Shown here one piece after another: positions 44,551 through 53,537 of a DNA stretch of 64,000 nt (position 1 is its first letter; every line of letters starts with the position of its first letter). Both the position numbers and the translations under genes were made by a program. This stretch comes from Peribacillus sp. FSL H8-0477 (GTDB lineage: Bacteria > Bacillota > Bacilli > Bacillales > DSM-1321). The notes beneath the pieces are model-generated. The model searched no databases, was not told the DNA's origin, and was given only the letters and a program-made list of their open reading frames with translations. Where the stretch lies: positions 558,001 to 622,000 of the forward strand of contig NZ_JBBODE010000001.1 in NCBI RefSeq assembly GCF_038002765.1, given 5' to 3'.

Positions 44551-45258
44551 CTATAATTCTTGCATAATGCGTTTAGAAGATTGCTGGTAAACTGCTTTTT
44601 GGGCCAGCCGGTAAAAGAACATGAATGATAAAAAGGCGGTAATTGAACCGACAAAAAATGGAAATAGAAAGGTTAACGTGGTACTGATATATACAATCAC
44701 TCCATTCACCATAACAACCCCGAGGACCGAAAAGGGTCTTCCCACTGCAAGAATGAACGAGTTTTTCACTGATGTTAAAAAAGGAACTTCAAAATGCACA
44801 TTGTAAGAAAAAAAGTAGATAGTCCAGGTAAATAAAATCATGGTAAATAGACTATAGATCACCATGGCGAGTCCAGGGTTCTGATAAACAAATAAGTAAT
44901 AATTCATGGCCCATCCGATCCATACTAAGATAAATACCACTCCGCCAAGTACACTTCTTAAATAATTCTCTTTATAACAGGTTAAAAAGGTTGAGAAAAT
45001 CGGAACTTCTGCATCTCCCATCACCCATTTTCTTACTACCCCAAACAAAGCCGTTGTGGCTGGAAATAAGATAAAAGGAGCTAACACAGCGATTGTTAGG
45101 GTCAGCACAAGTAAATCAGAAAGATCAGCCGATAAGAAATTCATCCCAACTAGAACGATTGGTACATTGAATAGAAGCCAAATTAAATTGGTTAGCAAGA
45201 AACGTAAAACCCAAACGGATGCTTTGTAAAAACCGCCCATCATATTACCTAATTCCAT
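44551..45258 (-). CDS. YesL-family membrane protein (DUF624)
   Basis: 235 residues, about five membrane helices; TTALFGVVRKWVMGDAEVPI and the C-terminal FYRLAQKAVYQ region are typical of DUF624. YesL proteins are found beside YesMN regulators and LplBC-type importers, and their role is unknown. AGGGAGGAG precedes the ATG at 45258; the frame could extend 14 codons into the GH95 gene end. Confidence 0.82.
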   Translation of the reverse strand: MELGNMMGGFYKASVWVLRFLLTNLIWLLFNVPIVLVGMNFLSADLSDLLVLTLTIAVLAPFILFPATTALFGVVRKWVMGDAEVPIFSTFLTCYKENYLRSVLGGVVFILVWIGWAMNYYLFVYQNPGLAMVIYSLFTMILFTWTIYFFSYNVHFEVPFLTSVKNSFILAVGRPFSVLGVVMVNGVIVYISTTLTFLFPFFVGSITAFLSFMFFYRLAQKAVYQQSSKRIMQEL

Positions 45259-45290
45259 TATGGAACTCCTCCCTCTATGCAACTCTGATC

Positions 45291-47588
45291 CTATTTCCAT
45301 CTAAAAGAACACGTTTCTCCTGCTATTAATACTACCCGCCATTCATTAGATTGGTTTAACTCACCTAGTAACCTCCATTCTTCGTTATTCCTAGATAGAC
45401 TAATGACTAGTTCTTGATTAATTGCCGATGTGATTGTCAGTTCAATGTGTCGTCTCTCGAGGTCCCACTCAAAAGAATGAACATAGATTTGCCCCCGACA
45501 ACGTGTACCTATTATTTTCCCTCGCGTGACAACTGTGGGAAGTGCAGGTAAAAGATCAATTTTTCCCGGTAAAGAAAAGAGGAATAAATTGTGAATTAAC
45601 TCCGGGATACTACCGTTCGCATCTACATTAAATACGTTATATTCATCATAATGAGCGGTCATGAGACTGGGGTAAATTGCTCCGCCTGCTGCCATCATCC
45701 GTAAAATATCCCATACCGTATCGCCCATTCCCAGTCTGGCAGCTGCTAGTCCAGCATGCATTCGTCCGTGTGAAGAGGTATCGGTATTCGGATTATACAG
45801 CCAATGCTCCATTTTTTTCTGTAGAGCAATGCTTGATGCCTCCCACAGTTCTGGTGTTTTCTCTTTCGTGAATTCATAGCTTTGGAAAAGAGGATAGAGA
45901 TGAGAAAAATGGCGGTGGTTATAATTATCCTCATGGTCCCCTACCGCCCATTCCTTTAAGGCTCCTTCTTCATTGATCAAATAAGGCGGGAGTTTTTCAA
46001 TCATATTCCTCCAGTTTGGAATGGACTTCTCTTCTATCCCAAGCAACTGACATGAATCGATTAAATGCGTTAACACTTCTTTTGCAACAGCAATATCCTG
46101 TGTACTATTGGCCGCTATCCCATTTTCCGCTGAATAAGAGGGGTTAAACATATACCTGCCCTCTTGGTCCTCATAAAGGAAATCTTCATAAAACTGTACC
46201 ACTTCTTTTAATAAGGGCACGGTATGATCTTTTAGGAACTCCTGATCTCCTGTATATAAGTAATAATCGTAAAACCAGTGGGCCAGCCACCCCGCACCAC
46301 ACGTCCAAAAAGCTCCGAAAAAAGTATCACATTCCCGGTCCCCCCAGCTGGAATCTCCCCAATGCAAATGTTTTCCACTCGTTGACGCACGGATTCCAGA
46401 TAAAATCCCTCTACAGCCAAAAAGCATACGTGCATTATAACGAAAGTCTTCTAGAAACGATTCTATCAAGGTAACAAATGGTTTCATTCCTTCCATCATA
46501 TTTCCACTGAATACCGACGCCATTGCCAACTGCAAATTGGTATCCAGTGTATAATCTGAAGACCAGGAAGGCTGCCAGGTACCAGTCCATATCCCCTGAA
46601 GGTTGGGAGGTCTTAGGCCAGCACTCGAAATAAACATATACCTGCCAGCGTCAAACAGTTTTTCTACCAGAGCCATAGACACTTCTTTTTCGTTTCGAAC
46701 AGCAGCTAACAATTCATCCGTGCTCCAGCTTCGCTTCTCACCACCGTCCAAATCCAATGAAACTCTATTAAAAAGGGCACCATGTACATGTATATGTGAG
46801 GCTTTCAATTCCTTATAAATACCATCTAGTTCTTCAAAGTTTGCGAAAGAAGTTTGGCTTCCTTCAGCAAACGGGACGATTTTCATCATCACCAGTATTT
46901 CATTCGCACCAGATACAGTCATCTGATTTGAATCAATCACTAGTTCACCCTCGATAGGACTGATTTTGACAAAACTATCATACCCTCCACTCCCTTTGGT
47001 ATATAAATGTCTGCTTATAATCATGTCGTTTTCATACCTGATTGAGACTTCCATACCGGGATGATTAATCTCTTCCATTCTTAAAGCTACTAACGGCATC
47101 GGCTCATTACTAGTAATAGACATAACAATCACCTTGTCCGGCCTGGAAGCGAACAGTTTTCGTTTACACTCAACGTCGCCCTCTCTCCATGAGGAGATGA
47201 TTTCCCCTGTTGAAAAATCGACACTTCGAAAATAGTCTTCGATTGTACCAACAGGAGCTTGATCAATTTCGAGAAAAAAGCCTGGATGAAAGGAATCTGT
47301 ATCGACGATGGTATGACCGCGTTCTTCTCCTTTTTTAATGAAAAATTCATGTGAAGCAAGATAGCCCTCGTTCTGGCTGATTCGACGAACTTCCTCCAAA
47401 CAATCTGACATATCGGGCATATCCTGTTTCGCATCAGCTGGTAAAAATAATTCAGCATGATTCACGACTACCTTTTCTTTGTGCGGCAGTCCAAAATGCA
47501 TGGCACCCATTTCTCCATTTCCCGTTACATTGCCGTATTCCCATATTTCCGCCGGTTCCGTACTGTACGCACCATGTTTCGGATACAT
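45291..47588 (-). CDS. GH95-family glycoside hydrolase (alpha-L-fucosidase/galactosidase type)
   Basis: 765 residues without signal peptide. An N-terminal GH95 beta-sandwich (EIWEYGNVTGNGEMGAMHFG, KVVVNHAELF) is followed by an (alpha/alpha)6 barrel with NLQGIWTGTWQPSWSSDYTL, ENG and a C-terminal beta domain. The usual GH95 NLQG-W motif is kept, although surrounding residues deviate (TLDTNLQLAM instead of T-NIN-QMNY), so specificity may differ from alpha-1,2-fucosidase. Its place between GH42 and GH3 suggests removal of a terminal deoxy- or galacto-sugar from oligosaccharides. Confidence 0.78.
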   Translation of the reverse strand: MYPKHGAYSTEPAEIWEYGNVTGNGEMGAMHFGLPHKEKVVVNHAELFLPADAKQDMPDMSDCLEEVRRISQNEGYLASHEFFIKKGEERGHTIVDTDSFHPGFFLEIDQAPVGTIEDYFRSVDFSTGEIISSWREGDVECKRKLFASRPDKVIVMSITSNEPMPLVALRMEEINHPGMEVSIRYENDMIISRHLYTKGSGGYDSFVKISPIEGELVIDSNQMTVSGANEILVMMKIVPFAEGSQTSFANFEELDGIYKELKASHIHVHGALFNRVSLDLDGGEKRSWSTDELLAAVRNEKEVSMALVEKLFDAGRYMFISSAGLRPPNLQGIWTGTWQPSWSSDYTLDTNLQLAMASVFSGNMMEGMKPFVTLIESFLEDFRYNARMLFGCRGILSGIRASTSGKHLHWGDSSWGDRECDTFFGAFWTCGAGWLAHWFYDYYLYTGDQEFLKDHTVPLLKEVVQFYEDFLYEDQEGRYMFNPSYSAENGIAANSTQDIAVAKEVLTHLIDSCQLLGIEEKSIPNWRNMIEKLPPYLINEEGALKEWAVGDHEDNYNHRHFSHLYPLFQSYEFTKEKTPELWEASSIALQKKMEHWLYNPNTDTSSHGRMHAGLAAARLGMGDTVWDILRMMAAGGAIYPSLMTAHYDEYNVFNVDANGSIPELIHNLFLFSLPGKIDLLPALPTVVTRGKIIGTRCRGQIYVHSFEWDLERRHIELTITSAINQELVISLSRNNEEWRLLGELNQSNEWRVVLIAGETCSFRWK

Positions 47589-47610
47589 ACCCTCTCACCT
47601 CCCTAGCTAC

Positions 47611-49644
47611 CTATTTTTTCATAATAATGCGGACATCTTTAGGTGCTATCTCCAAAGCAAATTGATAGTGTTTTTTCGTTACTAAATCGATATATTCGTC
47701 ATCTAATTCAATACTTTCTTCCTTTTTATTATGGTTTAAAATAAAGATGAGTTCCTTATCATTTTTTATTCTTTTCGTCACTTCAACTCCCTTAGGTACA
47801 GCCGTACCTAATACCGGTTGAATACCGCTTTCCTCGCAAATTGAGCGAATATAATCATCTAAGAAAGACTGTTCTGGACTAGAAGCAATATACCAGGCAC
47901 TTCCTTTGCCAAAGGAATGCCTAGTCACGCACGGTGTACCTTGATAAAAATCTTGTCCATACACTGCCATTACTTCCGCCCCTTCAGCATGGAGAAGATC
48001 ACAAAGTAACGAACAAGAATAACGCTTATTCCCTAACCCGCTGTTTTCCTGCATTACGATTTCATTGGTTTGTCCGGGCGGCAGGGCATCAATCTCTTCT
48101 ACCCAAATTCCTAGAACCTTTCTTAACTGACCAGGATACCCCCCTGTAATCACAAGGTCATGTCCATCAACAATCCCACTAAAAAATGTGGTGACAAACG
48201 TTCCACCTTCAGCTGTATAGTCTTCTATCTTTTGTGCAAAACCATCTTTTGTCATGTACAGAACAGGAGCGACGACTAGTGTATATTGATCAATCGGATC
48301 ATCCACACCAATCATATCCACCTGAATATTTTGTTCATAAAAAGCTTGGTAATATTTTGATACCTCATCAAAATAATTCAAATCCCGACTCGGTCCGCTT
48401 GATAACTCTACCGCCCACCAATTGTCCCAATCAAACACAATCGCTGCTTTTGCCTGAATACGCGAATTGATAATCTGATCCCCAAGAACGGTTAACTCAT
48501 GGCCGAGCGCAGCACATTCTCTAAATACTCTTGTATGCTCATGACCGACATGATCAATGACCGCTCCATGAAACTTTTCACAGGCACCTATGGATCGGCG
48601 AATTTGAAAGAACATAACGGTATCCGCTCCCCTAGCAACGGCTTGGTAACTCCAAAGCCGCATGACACCAGGCCTCTTCAAGGCATTATAAGGCTGCCAG
48701 TTTGTGACACTTGGTGTTTGCTCCATTAACATGAACGGATCACCTTGTTTTAAACCGCGCATTAAATCGTGCTTCATCGCCTCTTGGCTGATTTGAGAAT
48801 CCACAGATGGGTAACTGTCCCAAGAGATAATATCCATATATTTCGCCCATTTTTGATAATCTAATTGTTTATATGCACCCATTAAATTAGTGGTTACTAA
48901 TACGTCTGGTGTGAATTTTTTCAAGGCATTATACTCCATTTTGTAGCATTCTAGCATACTATCTGAATTAAACCGGCGGTAATCCAGTGAAATCCCTTGG
49001 AACGCGGTGTAATCATAGCTGCCTAAATGTTCGCTTAAATTATTGGGAAGGACGATTTCATCCCAATCATAGAAGGTATGGCCCCAAAACGAAGTATTCC
49101 ATACTCGATTTAGCTCTGCTAACGTTTGGTATTTATTCTGCAGCCAAACGCGAAAAGCTTTTTCACAATTATCACAATAGCAATCCCCGCCATATTCGTT
49201 CGAGACATGCCATAGCACAAGAGCTGGGTGGTTTTGATAACGTTCTGCCAGTTTTTCTGCTAATTTCGTTGAATACTTTTTAAAGGTTGGACTATTAGGA
49301 CAGGAGTTATGCCGCAAGCCAAATTTCCGCTTCCTTCCATCAAAGTCAACCCGAAGAACATCCTCATATTTGGCTGCCATCCAGGCCGGATGAACGGCTG
49401 TACTGGTGCCGAGACAAACATTTATCTGTTCTTGTTCCAACATATCCATTACTTGATCGAGCAGGCTAAAATCATATGTGTCTTCATCAGGCTGCAGCAT
49501 TGCCCACGCGAAGACATTAATCGTCATAATATCGATATCCGCAAGCTTCGTTATCCGCATATCCTCTTTCCAAATTTCCTCAGGCCACTGCTCTGGATTA
49601 TAATCTCCTCCAAAGGCAATTTTTTTTATTTTTTCATGAATCAT
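47611..49644 (-). CDS. GH42 beta-galactosidase
   Basis: 677 residues, cytoplasmic, usual GH42 length. Acid/base Glu150 (WHVSNEYGG) and nucleophile Glu308 (FMLMEQTPS) are intact, as is the zinc cluster Cys115, Cys155, Cys157 and Cys160. A-trimerisation and C-terminal beta domains follow. It hydrolyses terminal beta-D-galactose, here probably from imported oligosaccharides. GAGGAGG precedes the ATG; a cre-like site lies in the 45-nt gap to the preceding alpha-xylosidase gene. Confidence 0.92.
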   Translation of the reverse strand: MIHEKIKKIAFGGDYNPEQWPEEIWKEDMRITKLADIDIMTINVFAWAMLQPDEDTYDFSLLDQVMDMLEQEQINVCLGTSTAVHPAWMAAKYEDVLRVDFDGRKRKFGLRHNSCPNSPTFKKYSTKLAEKLAERYQNHPALVLWHVSNEYGGDCYCDNCEKAFRVWLQNKYQTLAELNRVWNTSFWGHTFYDWDEIVLPNNLSEHLGSYDYTAFQGISLDYRRFNSDSMLECYKMEYNALKKFTPDVLVTTNLMGAYKQLDYQKWAKYMDIISWDSYPSVDSQISQEAMKHDLMRGLKQGDPFMLMEQTPSVTNWQPYNALKRPGVMRLWSYQAVARGADTVMFFQIRRSIGACEKFHGAVIDHVGHEHTRVFRECAALGHELTVLGDQIINSRIQAKAAIVFDWDNWWAVELSSGPSRDLNYFDEVSKYYQAFYEQNIQVDMIGVDDPIDQYTLVVAPVLYMTKDGFAQKIEDYTAEGGTFVTTFFSGIVDGHDLVITGGYPGQLRKVLGIWVEEIDALPPGQTNEIVMQENSGLGNKRYSCSLLCDLLHAEGAEVMAVYGQDFYQGTPCVTRHSFGKGSAWYIASSPEQSFLDDYIRSICEESGIQPVLGTAVPKGVEVTKRIKNDKELIFILNHNKKEESIELDDEYIDLVTKKHYQFALEIAPKDVRIIMKK

Positions 49645-49666
49645 TCAGGTTTCCTCCTCACCAAAT

Positions 49667-49680
49667 AGAAAGCGCTTACT
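49667..49680 (-). promoter_or_regulatory. cre-like CcpA site between GH31 and GH42 genes
   Basis: AGAAAGCGCTTACT is the exact reverse complement of the site at 41564-41577. It implies carbon catabolite repression of transcription entering the GH42-GH95-YesL-GH3 block. Confidence 0.6.
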
Positions 49681-49689
49681 ATTTGTACA

Positions 49690-51999
49690 TTAGAGCATAA
49701 TCTCAACGTGATACTCAGCTGACTTAAGGACAATCCCTTCGTTCGTTACTTCTGTCGTTCCGCTGCTCACCGATGCTTTTGTGATATTTCTTAATAATAC
49801 AGAATAATTTTTCACCGTCTCACTCACTTTGAATACGATTGTATCTCCTTCTCGCTTAGCTTCTGCCCAGCCTGTTTTTATTCCTTTATTACTATATAAC
49901 TCTGTAGATATAAGAGAACCATCTGCTAATTCAAAAACATGAAAAGTAACGTCAGAAAGATAATCATAGTCAGCCGTGCTTTCTACCGACCCGACCGCAA
50001 TAATAGAATTTTCTTTAGCCATGAATGGAAGTGTCAGATAGCCATGTTCCTCTGTGTGCCACTTTTCTCCCTCAACTACCTGATTGGTTAAGAAGTTCGT
50101 CCATTTGCCTTTAGGAAGATAGTATTTAACGATGCCTTGGTCATTAAAAATAGGAGCCGCTAATAATGAATCGCCAAGCATGTACTGTCTATCCAAGTAA
50201 TGACAGGTTTCATCCTCATTGAATTCTAGTACCATCGCTCTCATCATCGGTACCCCTGTCATGGTAGATTCACAGGCTATGCGGTATAAATAAGGCATTA
50301 AGCTGTTTTTTAATTTTGTAAACACGCGCGTAACATCAACGGCTTCTTCATCATAAAGCCATGGAACCTTATATTCTGTATTGCCATGATAACGACTATG
50401 AGAAGACAATAACCCAAATTGCGTCCAGCGTTTGTATAAATCTGGAGTGGCCCCTTGTTCAAATCCAGCAATATCATGACTCCAGAAACTAAAACCTGAT
50501 AAACCAAACGATAAACCGCCGCGTAATGATTCAGCCATGGACGGGTACGTTCCCCAGCAATCCCCGCCCCAGTGTACAGGAAGCTTCTGACTGCCGACTG
50601 ATGCAGACCGAGCAAATAGAGCCGCTTGCCCTTTGCCTAGCTTCTTTTCTAATAAATCAAAAACGACTTTGTTATATAAATAGGCATAATAATTATGCAT
50701 CTTCTTAGGATCCGATCCATCATAATAACAGACATCGGTCGGAATTCTCTCGCCAAAGTCCGTTTTAAAAGAATCGACTCCCATATCTATCAGGCTCTCT
50801 AATTTGTCTTCGAACCAGCTGCTCGCTTCCGGGTTTGTGAAATCTACGATCCCTAATCCAGCTTGCCACTTATCCCATTGCCATACACTTCCGTCTGTCT
50901 TTTTGAGAAGATATCCCTTGTCACTTGCTTCTTTAAACAGTGGTGACTTCTGAGCAATGTACGGATTAATCCATAGACAGATTTTCAAGCCTTTTTCTTT
51001 TAGTCTCATCAGCATTTTCTCCGGTTCTGGAAATACCCGGTCATCCCACAGAAAATTACACCATTCAAATTCCTTCATCCAAAAACAATCAAAATGAAAA
51101 ACATCTAATGGAATATCTCTTTCTTCCATTCCATTTATAAATTTAGTCACCGTTTCTTCATCATAATTCGTGGTAAACGAGGTGCTTAGCCATAAACCAA
51201 ATGTCCATGCAGGGGGGAGACTTGGTTTTCCAGTCAATGCCGTATACTTTTCTAAAACCTGCTTTGGTTCAGGACCATTGATAATATAGTATTCTAACCT
51301 TTCGCCTTCCACGCTGAATTGCACCTTTGATACTTTTTCTGAGCCAACCTCAAAGGAAACTCGTTCAGGATGATTAACAAACACCCCATACCCTTTATTA
51401 CTCAGATAAAAGGGGATATTTTTATAAGCCTGCTCACTTCCAGTGCCGCCGTCTTCATTCCAGATATCAATGGTTTGACCATTTTTTACAAATGAGGTAA
51501 ACCGTTCACCCAACCCATAAATTAATTCACCCACATCCAAGGTAAGCTGTTCACGCATAAAGACTTCCTTTTGATCGGTCACAATATAACTCATTCCCAT
51601 ATCTCTGCTGCTTGCTAATTGCTTATCTTCATTATAAAAATCAAGTTTCCATTCGCCTTTCTTATGGAAAGCTGCGTGAAGGTTTCCGCTCGAGAAGAAT
51701 AGTTTTTCATCATTTTCTTCAATTTCTACAGGAACATCTTCTTTATGAAGCTCAAAATGCGGACCCTTATCAATCCCTCCAGCATAATGTGACAGCTTTA
51801 CACAAATGACATCCTCCAAAGGGGATGATAATTCAACGGTCATCATTCCTCCGTCTAATGTTTTACCTCTATGTATAATGGGCGTAAAAGGAGCATAAAC
51901 AGTGAGACTTCTTTCCTTTTTTTCGACATCATATAATTCCATTGGGTGTTCGAGCGTATAGCCTTCTTTATTTAACCAGTTGCCATTGCTAAATTTCAT
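49690..51999 (-). CDS. yicI: GH31 alpha-xylosidase (YicI type)
   Basis: 769 residues. The nucleophile Asp414 is in the YicI-type signature KTDFGERIP, and the acid/base Asp480 is in HWGGDCWG. FHFDCFWMKEFEWCNFLWD is the stretch that distinguishes alpha-xylosidases from alpha-glucosidases in GH31. The enzyme releases alpha-1,6-xylose from xyloglucan fragments (or isoprimeverose). No signal peptide. GGAGG precedes the ATG. First gene of the glycosidase operon. Confidence 0.92.
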   Translation of the reverse strand: MKFSNGNWLNKEGYTLEHPMELYDVEKKERSLTVYAPFTPIIHRGKTLDGGMMTVELSSPLEDVICVKLSHYAGGIDKGPHFELHKEDVPVEIEENDEKLFFSSGNLHAAFHKKGEWKLDFYNEDKQLASSRDMGMSYIVTDQKEVFMREQLTLDVGELIYGLGERFTSFVKNGQTIDIWNEDGGTGSEQAYKNIPFYLSNKGYGVFVNHPERVSFEVGSEKVSKVQFSVEGERLEYYIINGPEPKQVLEKYTALTGKPSLPPAWTFGLWLSTSFTTNYDEETVTKFINGMEERDIPLDVFHFDCFWMKEFEWCNFLWDDRVFPEPEKMLMRLKEKGLKICLWINPYIAQKSPLFKEASDKGYLLKKTDGSVWQWDKWQAGLGIVDFTNPEASSWFEDKLESLIDMGVDSFKTDFGERIPTDVCYYDGSDPKKMHNYYAYLYNKVVFDLLEKKLGKGQAALFARSASVGSQKLPVHWGGDCWGTYPSMAESLRGGLSFGLSGFSFWSHDIAGFEQGATPDLYKRWTQFGLLSSHSRYHGNTEYKVPWLYDEEAVDVTRVFTKLKNSLMPYLYRIACESTMTGVPMMRAMVLEFNEDETCHYLDRQYMLGDSLLAAPIFNDQGIVKYYLPKGKWTNFLTNQVVEGEKWHTEEHGYLTLPFMAKENSIIAVGSVESTADYDYLSDVTFHVFELADGSLISTELYSNKGIKTGWAEAKREGDTIVFKVSETVKNYSVLLRNITKASVSSGTTEVTNEGIVLKSAEYHVEIML

Positions 52000-52125
52000 T
52001 GTAATCCTCCATTCTAAGAAAAAATCTAAGACCTTTCTTAATTGTAGCGCTCATTACTTCAGTAAAACACCCACCTAATTGGTGAAAAAATCAGAACAAA
52101 ATTAGATTTATCTTAGCAAAAAAGA

Positions 52126-52155
52126 AAATGCTCAGAAGTTAGCCTCTGAGCATTT
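52126..52155 (-). terminator. Intrinsic terminator after the FAD oxidoreductase gene
   Basis: Perfect 11-bp stem AAATGCTCAGA with complement and an 8-nt loop, T-rich downstream on the minus strand. Confidence 0.85.
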
Positions 52156-52170
52156 AGTCACAACGATTAC

Positions 52171-53406
52171 TTATGCGGTCCCTTTAATAGCAGAGCGTTC
52201 TTTAAGATATATATCAAGATCTGGGTGCGTTCCTTTTACAATTAAATCAGTGATAATCTGCGATAATATCACACTATAGACTGTTCCATTCCCGCCATAC
52301 CCTAATAAGAAGTAACAATTGGGGTAATCTTGGTACATGCCGATTGTGGGCAACCCATCATGCGTTTCACCAAAGGACGCCCCCCAATAATAGTCTGCCT
52401 TAACTTGGCCAGCTAGTTCAGGAAATAATTCCACCAGCTTATCGAGTAATTCATCGCGTTTATGAATAATCATGGAATCACGTTTTTCACTATACCTTGT
52501 TGGTTCGTCAAGTCCACCAATGATAATCCGATTGTCTACCGTTTGACGAGCATAGAGATAGGGACGAGCGGTTTCCCAAATCATCATCGCCTCTTTCCAA
52601 TTAGCCACATCTGCAACAGGATTGGTTGCTATGGCATACGAGCTTACGACCTTTGCATTTTGCTCGTTTACTTCTTCCTGTGCCTCGTAACCAGTCGCAA
52701 ATATCACATACTTTGCTTTAATAGAACAACCGTTACTTGTGAACAATTCGGTATGATTGTTTTTAAGGATTTTTCCGTTAATATTTGTATGACCATACAC
52801 GCGAACACCTTTATTCACAGCGTACTGAATCAAATTGTGTGCATGCTTAAACGGATTAATTTCTGCATCGTTACTTGTCACAAGTCCGGCAGATTTTGAA
52901 AAAGAAAACGTCTCAGCGATTTCCTCCTTTGTGTAATACTCAACCGGAAATCCGTGTTTTTTTAGAGTTTGGTATTCTTCCTTCAACATGAGCACGTCTT
53001 CTTTACTGGAAGCAAAATAAAGACTTTGTCTTTTTCGAAAATCTGAATCGCCATCCAAACTTGGAATCACTGTATGTTCTAAAGTTTTCATAGCCTCTAA
53101 ACATAATTGGACATGACGTACTCCTGCCTTTTCTCCAAAACTATGTATATATGACGTTAATGTTTTATCATTTGTATATTGCAGCAATCCCGTATTTGCC
53201 ATTGTGCTGCCTGCTCCAATATCCCGTTTATCAACAAGGACGACATTCAGGCCTGTTTCAGCTAGAAAGTACGCACAATGGGCTCCTGATGATCCACTTC
53301 CCACAATACAGACATCACAATCAATATTCTCTGTAAGCTCCGGATAGTTAGGTGCTTCCTTATATGTGTCACTCCAAAACATTTTTCCTGTCTTTAAGTC
53401 CATCAT
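52171..53406 (-). CDS. FAD-dependent oxidoreductase (DAO family, YhfW-like without Rieske domain)
   Basis: 411 residues. The N-terminal FAD-binding motif is VGSGSSGAHCAYFLAE, and a second FAD contact near the C terminus is FLLGYGGNGTVYS. The closest type is the YhfW-like DAO oxidase, which normally carries a C-terminal Rieske [2Fe-2S] domain (about 500 residues); that domain is missing here. Substrate is probably an amine or amino acid (inference). AGGAGG precedes two adjacent ATGs (53406 and 53403). Confidence 0.82.
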   Translation of the reverse strand: MMDLKTGKMFWSDTYKEAPNYPELTENIDCDVCIVGSGSSGAHCAYFLAETGLNVVLVDKRDIGAGSTMANTGLLQYTNDKTLTSYIHSFGEKAGVRHVQLCLEAMKTLEHTVIPSLDGDSDFRKRQSLYFASSKEDVLMLKEEYQTLKKHGFPVEYYTKEEIAETFSFSKSAGLVTSNDAEINPFKHAHNLIQYAVNKGVRVYGHTNINGKILKNNHTELFTSNGCSIKAKYVIFATGYEAQEEVNEQNAKVVSSYAIATNPVADVANWKEAMMIWETARPYLYARQTVDNRIIIGGLDEPTRYSEKRDSMIIHKRDELLDKLVELFPELAGQVKADYYWGASFGETHDGLPTIGMYQDYPNCYFLLGYGGNGTVYSVILSQIITDLIVKGTHPDLDIYLKERSAIKGTA

Positions 53407-53492
53407 CCATTCCTCCTGAAAGTTAGCTGCCCTCCTGTTATTCCCTCTTTTTGGTCTAAGTCAAACTTCCTAAAAGCTGAACAACGAAAAAA

Positions 53493-53512
53493 CCATTTCC
53501 CTAAAGAAATGG
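53493..53512 (-). terminator. Intrinsic terminator after kimA
   Basis: The stem CCATTTC/GAAATGG with a 6-nt loop is followed on the minus strand by TTTTTTCG, 26 nt after the kimA stop. Confidence 0.75.
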
Positions 53513-53537
53513 CTTTTCGCAGAGTCGTTCTTCCCAT

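Noticed and set aside
52040-52060. cre site before the GH31 gene (TGTAGCGCTCA)
   Set aside because: It contains the CGCT core but is too short and lacks the flanking consensus positions of a cre element.
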